From: Bacteroidales bacterium
GTDB lineage: Bacteria > Bacteroidota > Bacteroidia > Bacteroidales > VadinHA17
Direction: 5' to 3'
NCBI GenBank assembly: GCA_030692905.1
Contig: JAUYBT010000055.1
Location: 1 to 10,850, forward strand
DNA: 10,850 nucleotides
The position numbers and the translations under genes were made by a program. Below are positions 1-6,420 of the stretch, piece by piece (within the stretch, counting starts at the first letter, position 1; every line of letters begins with the position of its first letter). The notes under the pieces are model-generated. The model had not been told where the DNA came from, searched no databases, and saw only the letters and a program-made list of their open reading frames with translations.

Positions 1-654
1 GAAATAATGAACTCTATCACTCCAATAACCTCCCTGTCGGAAAGTCTTTCACGAATTTATAGTACAGAAGGGATCCCTGTTTTACCCGAAAAGGTGACTG
101 CTAAAACTATTGTCACAACATTACAGGGTTTGAATGTCATAAAGGAACAGGGAAAAGGATTGATGTCATTTGTAGAATCGTATCGTAAGCTGACCCGTGT
201 GCCGGAACCTGAAAAGAAATTGTTTAAGGTTGCTGACCTTTTGAATCGGGTACAGATTCTTTATAGTTCGCTTGGAAAGAGCAACAGAATTGAATTGACT
301 TTCTCACTGAAAGATCCTGATCTTGAAATTTTTGCAGATCAAAACATGATTTCACAGGTGTTAATAAACCTTGTAAAGAATGCTCTTGAAGCCAATGAAA
401 ATAATCCCAATGGAAAAATTATAATTGTCGCAGGTTCTGATATTAACCTTCATCCTGAAATATGTGTCATTGATAATGGCCAGGGAATTACTGAAGAAAA
501 CCTTGATGAAATATTTGTCCCATTCTTTACTACCAGGCAGAATGGGTCAGGAATTGGTCTCAGCATCTCAAAACAGATCATGAGGGTGCATGGGGGATAC
601 CTGAAAGTCAGATCAGTTCCAAACAAAGAGACAGTATTCTGCCTGAGTTTCTAA
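1..654 (+). CDS. Sensor histidine kinase, NtrY/AtoS-like, C-terminal part (5' end outside window)
   Basis: This is the catalytic half of a two-component sensor kinase, which autophosphorylates on histidine using ATP and passes the phosphate to a response regulator. The reading frame is open from base 1. The first codons read EIMNSITPI, which in this family directly follows the phospho-accepting His (H-E-I-M-N-S), so that His codon lies just left of the window. Taking the Met at base 7 as residue 1, the visible elements are a DHp helix pair (about 1-65), the N-box NLVKNALEA (121-129), the G1 box DNGQG (156-160), the F-box FVPFFTT (170-176) and the G2 box GSGIGLS (180-186), then a normal end. 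All ATP-binding motifs are intact. The Met at base 7 is internal and is not the start. Sensor and membrane domains are out of view, so the signal is unknown. An NtrC-type regulator next door upstream would be typical (inference). The stop codon overlaps that of the convergent permease gene. Confidence 0.93.
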   Translation, partial: EIMNSITPITSLSESLSRIYSTEGIPVLPEKVTAKTIVTTLQGLNVIKEQGKGLMSFVESYRKLTRVPEPEKKLFKVADLLNRVQILYSSLGKSNRIELTFSLKDPDLEIFADQNMISQVLINLVKNALEANENNPNGKIIIVAGSDINLHPEICVIDNGQGITEENLDEIFVPFFTTRQNGSGIGLSISKQIMRVHGGYLKVRSVPNKETVFCLSF

Positions 655-1895
655 TCGTATCTTATCGCTTTTACCGGTGTAATCCTGCTTATTAATTGAG
701 ATGGAACAAGAAGCATAATGATAATAGCAACCATTGTGCCGGCATTGAGCAACAGAATATGGGCCAGTTCAAGATTAACAGGAACAGTTTTAATATAATA
801 TGAACTCGGATCGAGTGTAATGAACCCTGTTTTAAGCTGAAGAAATGCCAGTCCGATACCAATCAGATTGCCCCATAACAATCCCTTACCGATAAGATAT
901 GCAGCCTGATAGAGAAATACCCTGCGTATAGTAGTATCTTCAGAGCCAAGTGCTTTAAGAATACCGATCATATTGGTTTTTTCAAGAATAAGGATTAGCA
1001 AACCTGATATCATGTTAAACCCTGCTACAACCAGCATAAGGAAAATAATAATGATAACATTGATATCCTGAAAGTTCAGCCAGTCAAATATCTGGGGATA
1101 CTTTATCCTGATATTAGTAACTTTGAACTTTGCCTCTTCCTCCGTTATTTTATAGCCAATTGCATCCCTTACTGCCATGGTCATGGCATCGAGCTTATCA
1201 AAATCATCAATGAATATTTCAAATCCGCTGACCTGGTCATCTTCCCATCCGTTGAGCCTCTTGATATGCCCTATATCGCAGAAAACGTAAATCTTATCAA
1301 ACTCTTCAAGGCTTGTTTCGTAGATGCCACAGATCGTGAATTTTCTCATGCGCGGAGGGTCCTGGATAAAATGCATGACAAATGAATCTCCAGTACGGAG
1401 CCTGAGCATATCGGAGATCTTTTTGGAAATGATCACTTTATCGGTGCGCCCGGTATCATTGACCGTGAACACTGAACCATCAACCATATTACTGCTGAAG
1501 TAACTCCAGTCAAAATCGCTTCCGATCCCTTTCAATACAACACCCTGGATATCCTCGTCCGTCTTTATGATCCCTGCCTTTGTAGCGAATACCTGAAGAT
1601 GTCTGATTCCCGGGATTTGTTTTATTTTAGGAATAAATTCCTGTGTATCACTAATTGGCGTAGTTTCAAATGAAATGTTCGAATCGAAGTTCATGATCTG
1701 GATATGAGATCCGAACCCGACAACCTTCTCCCTGATCTCTTTTTTGAAGCCAGTAAGAATGGATACTGCAAGTATCATCACGGCAAGGCCCATTGCAATG
1801 CCGATTATGGCAATGACATTTATGGGACGTGAAAATGAAGTGCCTTCGCGTCTTCCTTTTATGAGCCTATGTGCTATGAAATATGGTAAATTCAT
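651..1895 (-). CDS. LolC/LolE-type ABC transporter permease (FtsX/MacB fold)
   Basis: An inner-membrane permease of the lipoprotein-releasing (LolC/E) type. Such proteins work with a LolD-like ATPase to release lipoproteins from the inner membrane. The 414-residue protein has the family layout: one N-terminal membrane helix (about 25-49, preceded by the basic stretch HRLIKGRREG), a large periplasmic domain (about 50-275), then three helices (about 277-305, 326-352 and 377-400). The segment EKTNMIGILKALGSED (305-320), between the second and third helices, matches the cytoplasmic coupling region that contacts the ATPase. The end (TPVKAIRYD) is the usual one for FtsX-fold permeases. The length agrees with E. 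coli LolC/LolE (about 400 residues). No ATPase or LolA-like gene is in the window; Bacteroidota often encode this permease apart from the ATPase (recollection). The start at 1895 gives a complete N-terminal helix. It is divergent from the namZ-like gene with 55 bp between the starts. A generic MacB-like FtsX permease is the alternative. Confidence 0.9.
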   Translation of the reverse strand: MNLPYFIAHRLIKGRREGTSFSRPINVIAIIGIAMGLAVMILAVSILTGFKKEIREKVVGFGSHIQIMNFDSNISFETTPISDTQEFIPKIKQIPGIRHLQVFATKAGIIKTDEDIQGVVLKGIGSDFDWSYFSSNMVDGSVFTVNDTGRTDKVIISKKISDMLRLRTGDSFVMHFIQDPPRMRKFTICGIYETSLEEFDKIYVFCDIGHIKRLNGWEDDQVSGFEIFIDDFDKLDAMTMAVRDAIGYKITEEEAKFKVTNIRIKYPQIFDWLNFQDINVIIIIFLMLVVAGFNMISGLLILILEKTNMIGILKALGSEDTTIRRVFLYQAAYLIGKGLLWGNLIGIGLAFLQLKTGFITLDPSSYYIKTVPVNLELAHILLLNAGTMVAIIIMLLVPSQLISRITPVKAIRYD

Positions 1896-1899
1896 TTGA

Positions 1900-1929
1900 T
1901 TGAAAAGTTTTTAAATTTAAGTAGATTTA
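1900..1929 (+). promoter_or_regulatory. Candidate Bacteroidota-type promoter for the namZ-like gene
   Basis: A TTG (1900-1902) lies 19 bp upstream of TAGATTTA (1922-1929), which differs from the -7 consensus TAnnTTTG only in its last base. The spacing fits the sigma-ABfr architecture known from Bacteroides. A start of transcription shortly after 1929 would leave a leader of roughly 15 nt before the ATG at 1951. The region is AT-rich, so a chance match is possible. The divergent permease promoter must lie in the same 55 bp, where the palindrome TTAAATTTAA (1911-1920) gives a one-mismatch -7 box (TAAATTTA) on either strand. Confidence 0.4.
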
Positions 1930-1950
1930 CATGAAGAAAAAACTTATCGT

Positions 1951-3120
1951 ATGAAAAGGTTTAAATATTTGCTTTTTGCATTGACTATATCTGCTTCTTC
2001 TGCTTATTGTTTAGGTTCCAAAAAGGATCCAATTCCAGGAGCGTATCAGATTGAGCTGTATAAGCAGTTAATTGATGGTAAATCAGTTGCTGTGGTCGCA
2101 AACCAGACTTCCATGGTAGGAAAGACACACCTTGTTGATAATCTGTTATCAATAGGTATCGATATCAAGGTGATATTCGCCCCGGAACATGGTTTCAGGA
2201 ATATGGCTGATGCCGGTGAAAAGATTGAAAATGGTAAGGATCCCGAGACAGGTATCACTTTAATAAGCCTCTATGGTACGAAGCTGAAACCAACTACTGG
2301 TGATCTTGCAGGGATTGATGTTGTAATTTTTGATGTGCAGGATGTAGGCGCACGATTCTATACATATATTTCAACTCTCCATTATGTTCTGGAATCATGT
2401 GCCGAAAATCGTGTGAAATGCCTTGTACTCGACAGACCCAATCCTAACGGTTTTTATTTTGATGGGAATGTCCTCGATACTGCTTACAACTCTTTTGTGG
2501 GAATGGATCCGGTGCCGATTGTTCATGGGATGACGGTGGGTGAATATGCTCAAATGATAAATGAAGAGGGATGGCTGAAAAGTGGAGTCAGATGCGATCT
2601 GACTGTTATTAAATGTAAAAATTACACTCATAAAACTCTTTATGAACTTCCTGTAAAACCATCACCAAACCTCCCAAACCAGACCTCTGTTTACCTGTAT
2701 CCTTCCATCTGCTTTTTCGAAGGCACTGGGATCTCTTGCGGAAGAGGTACTTCATTCCCGTTCCAGACATTCGGAAATCCTGACCTGCCCGACCGGGGAT
2801 TCAGTTTTATTCCGGAGAGCGTTCCCGGCGCAAAAAAACCTCTTCTACTTGGGATTAAATGCTATGGAACCGATCTCAGGGATGCACTTAAAAAGAAACT
2901 GGTACCAAAACCGGAGCTTAATCTCGATTGGGTAATAGGTGCATATAACGATTACCCCAACAAAGATAAGTTCTTTAAACCCTATTTCGATGTTCTTGCA
3001 GGTGGACCGGTTCTACGTGAACAAATTCAAAAAGGTATGACTTCAAAACAAATCAGGGAAACATGGAAAGATGGGCTTGAAAAATTCTCTAAGATCAGGG
3101 AGAAATACCTGTTATACTGA
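1951..3120 (+). CDS. namZ: Exo-beta-N-acetylmuramidase, NamZ/DUF1343 family (GH171)
   Basis: This family, founded on Bacillus subtilis NamZ (YbbC), removes terminal N-acetylmuramic acid from the non-reducing end of peptidoglycan fragments, so the likely role is wall turnover, recycling or scavenging. The 389-residue protein begins with a hydrophobic signal-like segment (MKRFKYLLFALTISASSAYC, 1-20); the Cys at 20 is not in a good lipobox because Tyr precedes it. Family signatures in order are NQTS (51-54), FAPEHGFR (76-83), the acidic/glycine segment GEKIENGKDPETG (89-101), DVQDVGARFYTY (128-139), LDRPNPNG (160-167), VHGMTVGEYA (191-200) and EGTGISCGRGTSFPFQTFG (257-275). The Glu in PEHG is the residue I would suspect to be catalytic (inference). 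The length is typical for a single-domain member. The ATG at 1951 is the only start that gives a complete signal sequence. The gene is monocistronic, with a hairpin 11 bp after the stop. Confidence 0.92.
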   Translation: MKRFKYLLFALTISASSAYCLGSKKDPIPGAYQIELYKQLIDGKSVAVVANQTSMVGKTHLVDNLLSIGIDIKVIFAPEHGFRNMADAGEKIENGKDPETGITLISLYGTKLKPTTGDLAGIDVVIFDVQDVGARFYTYISTLHYVLESCAENRVKCLVLDRPNPNGFYFDGNVLDTAYNSFVGMDPVPIVHGMTVGEYAQMINEEGWLKSGVRCDLTVIKCKNYTHKTLYELPVKPSPNLPNQTSVYLYPSICFFEGTGISCGRGTSFPFQTFGNPDLPDRGFSFIPESVPGAKKPLLLGIKCYGTDLRDALKKKLVPKPELNLDWVIGAYNDYPNKDKFFKPYFDVLAGGPVLREQIQKGMTSKQIRETWKDGLEKFSKIREKYLLY

Positions 3121-3131
3121 TTTCGATTTGA

Positions 3132-3166
3132 CTGATATAAATATAGTGTAAGTTATATTTAATCAG
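3132..3166. terminator. Bulged hairpin between convergent genes, candidate bidirectional terminator
   Basis: CTGAT (3132-3136) pairs with ATCAG (3162-3166), and TAAATATA (3138-3145) with TATATTTA (3154-3161). This gives 13 base pairs with a single bulged A at 3137 and an 8-nt loop. The structure sits 11 bp after the namZ-like stop and includes the stop codon of convergent cysK (3163-3165). The stem is AT-rich and there is no long T tract, so intrinsic termination would be weak. Its position is the main argument for it. Confidence 0.5.
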
Positions 3167-4074
3167 AACAATCCTTCGGTTGATAGATATCTCTCACCTG
3201 TATCATAACAAAATGTCATGATTTTTGCTCCTTTAGAAAATTCATTCAATTTTTGATTAACTGCAGCCAACGATGCTCCTGATGATATTCCTACAAACAA
3301 TCCTTCTTCTTTGGCTGCTCTTTTTACAAAAGTAAATGCCTCTTCTTTGCTTACTTTTATTATCCCATCTAACAGTTCTGTTTTTAAAATTGAAGGTATA
3401 AACCCTGCTCCAATTCCCTGCAATGGATGTGGTCCCGGAGATCCCCCACTCAATACAGGAGATAATTCCGGTTCAACTGCAAATACTTTCAGGTTCGGGA
3501 ATTTATTTTTTAACACTTCAGCACATCCGGTTATATGTCCACCGGTACCTACCCCTGTAATCAGATAATCTAAGCCATCAGGAAAATCATTGATGATTTC
3601 CTGTGCAGTAGTATCTTTGTGAATATTAGTATTGGAAGGATTATCGAACTGCATCGGCATCCAGGAGTCTGGTGTTTCCATGACCAATTCTCCGGCACGT
3701 TCTATTGCACCTTTCATTCCTCTTTCACGTGGGGTAAGTACAAATTCCGCACCATAAGCGCTCATTATTTTTCTTCTTTCAAGTGACATTGATTCGGGCA
3801 TTACCAGAATAAGTCTATACCCTTTTACTGCTGCCACCATTGCCAGTCCAATTCCTGTATTACCTGACGTTGGCTCAATAATTACACTTTGTTGTTTAAG
3901 TAGCCCCCTTTTTTCTGCATCATCTACCATTGATAGTGCAATACGGTCTTTTATGCTGGCGCCAGGGTTGGCTCTTTCCAATTTTACCCAAACTGAAAAA
4001 TCAGGGTTAAAAAGACGGTTGATTTTTACATGAGGTGTGTTACCTATTGTTTCAAGAATTGAATTTACCTTCAT
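3163..4074 (-). CDS. cysK: O-acetylserine sulfhydrylase (cysteine synthase A)
   Basis: A cytoplasmic PLP enzyme that makes L-cysteine from O-acetyl-L-serine and sulfide, the last step of assimilatory cysteine synthesis. The 303-residue protein is a full-length fold type II enzyme. The N-terminus ETIGNTPHVKINRL is the usual one. The PLP-binding lysine is Lys42 in NPGASIKDRIA. The substrate loop is PTSGNTG (68-74), the phosphate-binding loop GVGTGG (174-179), and SSGAS (264-268) and the C-terminal DTGERYLS (291-298) are all present. No heme-binding or regulatory CBS domain is attached, so it is a plain bacterial CysK rather than a cystathionine beta-synthase. It follows the serine acetyltransferase gene by 26 bp on the same strand, so the two are very probably co-transcribed. 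The ATG at 4074 gives the standard N-terminus; no Shine-Dalgarno is visible in its AT-rich leader. CysM is the alternative but less likely. Confidence 0.96.
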   Translation of the reverse strand: MKVNSILETIGNTPHVKINRLFNPDFSVWVKLERANPGASIKDRIALSMVDDAEKRGLLKQQSVIIEPTSGNTGIGLAMVAAVKGYRLILVMPESMSLERRKIMSAYGAEFVLTPRERGMKGAIERAGELVMETPDSWMPMQFDNPSNTNIHKDTTAQEIINDFPDGLDYLITGVGTGGHITGCAEVLKNKFPNLKVFAVEPELSPVLSGGSPGPHPLQGIGAGFIPSILKTELLDGIIKVSKEEAFTFVKRAAKEEGLFVGISSGASLAAVNQKLNEFSKGAKIMTFCYDTGERYLSTEGLF

Positions 4075-4100
4075 AATATTAAAATTTTGTAAAAGTTATA

Positions 4101-4874
4101 TCAGATAATAAAGTTTATAGGTTCCTGAAAACCATTCTGGTTTCTCACAATTATTTCGCTTTTATGATAAACCACTGAGAAAGGTGCGATACTTTCTGTG
4201 AGCCATACATTGCCACCGATGATGCTGTTTCTGCCAACAACTGTCTCCCCTCCCAGAATTGTACAGCCGGCATACAAAATAACATTATCTTCAATGGTAG
4301 GATGTCTCTTTTTAGATGCTTTACTTTTATCTACACTTAATGCGCCAAGAGTAACTCCCTGATAAAGTTTTACATTGTTTCCAATATGTGCAGTTTCACC
4401 GATAACAATGCCTGTGCCGTGGTCTATCGAAAATGGACAACCAATTGTTGCTAAGGGGTGAATATCGATCCCTGTAACTTTATGAGCATATTCTGTAATA
4501 ATCCGGGGAAGCAGAGGTACCGATAACTGTGACAGAGAATTTGCTATGCGATAGCAGAATATAGCAAAAAAACCCGGATAAATGGCAATGACTTCAATTA
4601 ATTGTGTAGCTGCAGGATCAGATTCAAGAATAAAATTGGCGTCTTTGAGAAGTGTTTTTTTTATATTCTCAAGATTTTTGAAAAATTGTTGGGTAACCTT
4701 TTCTTTTTTTTCCGTCAAACCGGATAATATATTGAGCATTTGATTATGCGGATCATTGAGATTATTCTTTATTTCAGTATCTGAATAAGAATTAGTGATT
4801 GGGAAAAGCAGTCTGAAAACAGATTTGATGGTCTTTTCAACGGCTTTTTTATCAGGTAGGGTAATATCCAGCAT
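4101..4874 (-). CDS. cysE: Serine O-acetyltransferase (EpsC/CysE family)
   Basis: This cytoplasmic enzyme transfers acetyl from acetyl-CoA to L-serine to give O-acetylserine, the committed step of cysteine synthesis. Of 257 residues, about 1-95 form a helical N-terminal domain. The segment YPGFFAIFCYRIANSL (99-114) is the conserved lead-in. From about 135 a left-handed parallel beta-helix of hexapeptide repeats begins, containing DIHPLATIGCPFSIDHGTGIV in two overlapping motifs (about 137-157) with the catalytic His152. GETAHIGNNVKLYQGVTLG (159-177) and KRHPTIEDNVILYAGCTILGG (about 189-209, His191) follow. The protein ends in FII: a C-terminal isoleucine is the residue known to insert into the CysK active site in the cysteine synthase complex. 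cysK follows at 26 bp, supporting that pairing. The gene begins 96 bp after the aminotransferase stop. On the minus strand, TATCTTTT at 4906-4899 could be a one-mismatch -7 box, but I find no matching -33 box. Confidence 0.95.
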   Translation of the reverse strand: MLDITLPDKKAVEKTIKSVFRLLFPITNSYSDTEIKNNLNDPHNQMLNILSGLTEKKEKVTQQFFKNLENIKKTLLKDANFILESDPAATQLIEVIAIYPGFFAIFCYRIANSLSQLSVPLLPRIITEYAHKVTGIDIHPLATIGCPFSIDHGTGIVIGETAHIGNNVKLYQGVTLGALSVDKSKASKKRHPTIEDNVILYAGCTILGGETVVGRNSIIGGNVWLTESIAPFSVVYHKSEIIVRNQNGFQEPINFII

Positions 4875-4970
4875 GGCAAAATGTTATTAAGTGACTTTAA
4901 AAGATATATAACATTTGATTATCCACAGGTGTTCATTCCTGCACTCCACATCTCAAGCCTGATACCAATA

Positions 4971-6167
4971 TCATACCCTTCCCGGATAAACTTTCAGTGC
5001 TTCTGCAAGGATCATCATCGCATCCTTAAGGTCATCGATTTTAAGGACATAGGCAATGCGTACCTCATTCTTACCTAAGCCGGGAGTTGAGTAGAAACCC
5101 GAGGCAGGTGCAACCATGACCGTCTGATTATTATATTCAAACTCTTCAAGAAGCCACTGTGCAAACTTGTCGGCATCATCAACCGGAAGTTTGACTACTG
5201 TGTAAAACGCTCCTTTTGGTTTAGGACAATAGACACCAGGTATTTTATTGAGAGCCTCAACCATGTAATTTCTACGTGCGGTGTATTCTTTGTTTACGTC
5301 TTTGAAATACTGATCAGGAGTATCAATTGAAGCCTCACCTGCAATCTGTCCGAGACCTGGAGGGGAGAGACGCGCCTGTGCAAATTTAAGAGCAGTGGAG
5401 ATCACTTCTTTGTTTTTTGATATCAGTGCACCAATCCTTACACCACATTCGCTGTAACGTTTGGATACCGAATCGAGCATTATGACATTATTCTCAATAC
5501 CTTCCAGATTCATTGCTGAGAAATGTTCAGCCCCGTCATAGCAAAACTCACGGTAAGCCTCATCGGAGAAGAGAAACAGATCATATTTCTTAACTATTTC
5601 CTTCAGATGAAGAAGCTCTTCCTTCGAATAGAGATACCCGGTCGGATTGTTAGGATTACAAACAATAATGCCTTTGGTCTTTGCGGTGATCCTTTTTTCA
5701 ATCTCATTAATTGGAGGAAGGGCAAAATCTTCTGTAATATATGATGTTACAGGAACGATATTTATGCCGGCGGTTGTTGCAAATCCGTTATAGTTGGCGT
5801 AGAATGGTTCCGGCGTAATAACTTCTTCACCCGGATTCACGCACGACATAAGAGCAAATATTATTGCCTCCGATCCGCCTGTAGTGATCAGCATTTCGGT
5901 ATGGTCAATATTAATTCCGATCTTCTGATAAAATGCTGCCAGCTTACGGCGGTACGATTCGTTGCCAGCTGAATGGCTGTATTCAATCACTTTCAGATCA
6001 ATGTTGCGGAGTGCATTCAATGCTACTTCAGGAGTAGGGATATCAGGTTGTCCGATATTAAGATGGTAGACTTTTCTCCCTTTACGTTTTGCTTCTTCCG
6101 AGTATGGAACAAGCTTCCTTATTGGTGATGCAGGCATTGCTTTGCCTTTGTCTGATATTGATGGCAT
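4971..6167 (-). CDS. Class I/II PLP-dependent aminotransferase (aspartate aminotransferase-like)
   Basis: A cytoplasmic fold type I transaminase that moves an amino group between an amino acid and a 2-oxoacid. The 398-residue protein has every key motif: the N-terminal KAMPASPIRKLVPYSEEA, LNIGQPDIPTP (36-46), ITTGGSEAI (94-102), NPNNPTGY (171-178, with the cofactor-contacting Asn174), SDEAYREF (201-208, with Asp202 to the pyridine nitrogen and Tyr205), the Schiff-base Lys236 in DSVSKRYSECGVRIG, and Arg370 in NEVRIAYVL, which binds the substrate carboxylate. Motifs and length fit the aspartate aminotransferase subgroup common in Bacteroidota, but the amino-acid substrate cannot be read from the sequence. 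The ATG at 6167 gives the usual MPSISDKG beginning. A near-consensus promoter lies 37 bp upstream. Downstream are cysE and cysK on the same strand after a 96-bp gap, so read-through is possible. No sulfur-specific feature is seen. Confidence 0.92.
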   Translation of the reverse strand: MPSISDKGKAMPASPIRKLVPYSEEAKRKGRKVYHLNIGQPDIPTPEVALNALRNIDLKVIEYSHSAGNESYRRKLAAFYQKIGINIDHTEMLITTGGSEAIIFALMSCVNPGEEVITPEPFYANYNGFATTAGINIVPVTSYITEDFALPPINEIEKRITAKTKGIIVCNPNNPTGYLYSKEELLHLKEIVKKYDLFLFSDEAYREFCYDGAEHFSAMNLEGIENNVIMLDSVSKRYSECGVRIGALISKNKEVISTALKFAQARLSPPGLGQIAGEASIDTPDQYFKDVNKEYTARRNYMVEALNKIPGVYCPKPKGAFYTVVKLPVDDADKFAQWLLEEFEYNNQTVMVAPASGFYSTPGLGKNEVRIAYVLKIDDLKDAMMILAEALKVYPGRV

Positions 6168-6204
6168 ATTATTTTGGTATTAAGCTCTTAATAAAACTGC
6201 ATGA

Positions 6205-6235
6205 CAAAAATAAATAAAATAGAATACTGAATAAA
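6205..6235 (-). promoter_or_regulatory. Bacteroidota-type promoter for the aminotransferase gene
   Basis: On the minus strand TTTA (6235-6232) is followed after exactly 19 bp by TATTTTTG (6212-6205), a perfect -7 TAnnTTTG box; the -33 box is one base off TTTG. The -7 box ends 37 bp before the ATG at 6167, leaving a leader of about 30 nt without a strong ribosome binding site. The same TTTA-19-TATTTTTG arrangement occurs upstream of valS. Confidence 0.68.
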
Positions 6236-6268
6236 TGATTTTTCTTATTCTAATGGATTAATAATTTT

Positions 6269-6321
6269 ACAACGGATAACACGGAGGATAAAATCCGTGT
6301 AACTTCGTGCAATCCATGGTT
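6269..6321. repeat. Small CCGTGT/ACACGGA-type intergenic repeat
   Basis: About 53 bp built from degenerate modules of about 10 nt around CACGGAT and its complement. Left-arm modules are ACAACGGATAA and CACGGAGGATA. The right arm holds AATCCGTGTA (6292-6301), ACTTCGTGCA (6302-6311) and ATCCATGGTT (6312-6321). The arms meet in a perfect 7-bp inverted repeat, ACACGGA (6279-6285) and TCCGTGT (6294-6300), with an 8-nt loop. It is more GC-rich than the surrounding non-coding DNA. It resembles short ACACGGAT-module repeats I recall as dispersed between genes in many environmental and Bacteroidota genomes. That identification is from memory; copy number cannot be seen here. It lies between two divergent genes, outside both likely promoters. 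Confidence 0.5.
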
Positions 6322-6374
6322 AAAAAAATCATATTAAAGACATCATTTTAATTTATTCATTTCAGACGACCATA

Positions 6375-6402
6375 TTGGTTAATATGAAATTTGGTACTTT
6401 CG
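6375..6402 (+). promoter_or_regulatory. Weak candidate promoter for the NAGPA-family gene
   Basis: TACTTTCG (6395-6402) differs by one base from TAnnTTTG. TTGG (6375-6378) lies 16 bp upstream, slightly short of the usual spacing. A start soon after 6402 would give a leader of about 12 nt before the ATG at 6421, which favours that ATG over the in-frame TTG at 6391, since the TTG would lie upstream of the -7 box. Confidence 0.35.
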
Positions 6403-6420
6403 TGTAATATTTTTTCTTTT

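Noticed and set aside
4960..4973. TGATA...TATCA mini-hairpin at the aminotransferase stop codon as a terminator
   Set aside because: The stem is only 5 bp and AT-rich, with no T tract; too weak to support.
4881..5078. Small plus-strand open frame across the aminotransferase-cysE gap
   Set aside because: Most of it is antisense to the aminotransferase end, with no promoter and no recognisable protein features.
6228..6359. TGAATAAAT (6228-6236) and ATTTATTCA (6351-6359) as terminal inverted repeats of a 132-bp MITE-like element
   Set aside because: A 9-bp match in AT-rich DNA of this size is expected by chance about as often as not, the match does not extend, and I see no target duplication.
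6391..6420. TTG start adding ten residues to the NAGPA-family protein
   Set aside because: The extension would put non-basic residues before the signal peptide and would overlap the likely -7 box; the ATG at 6421 gives a normal signal sequence.
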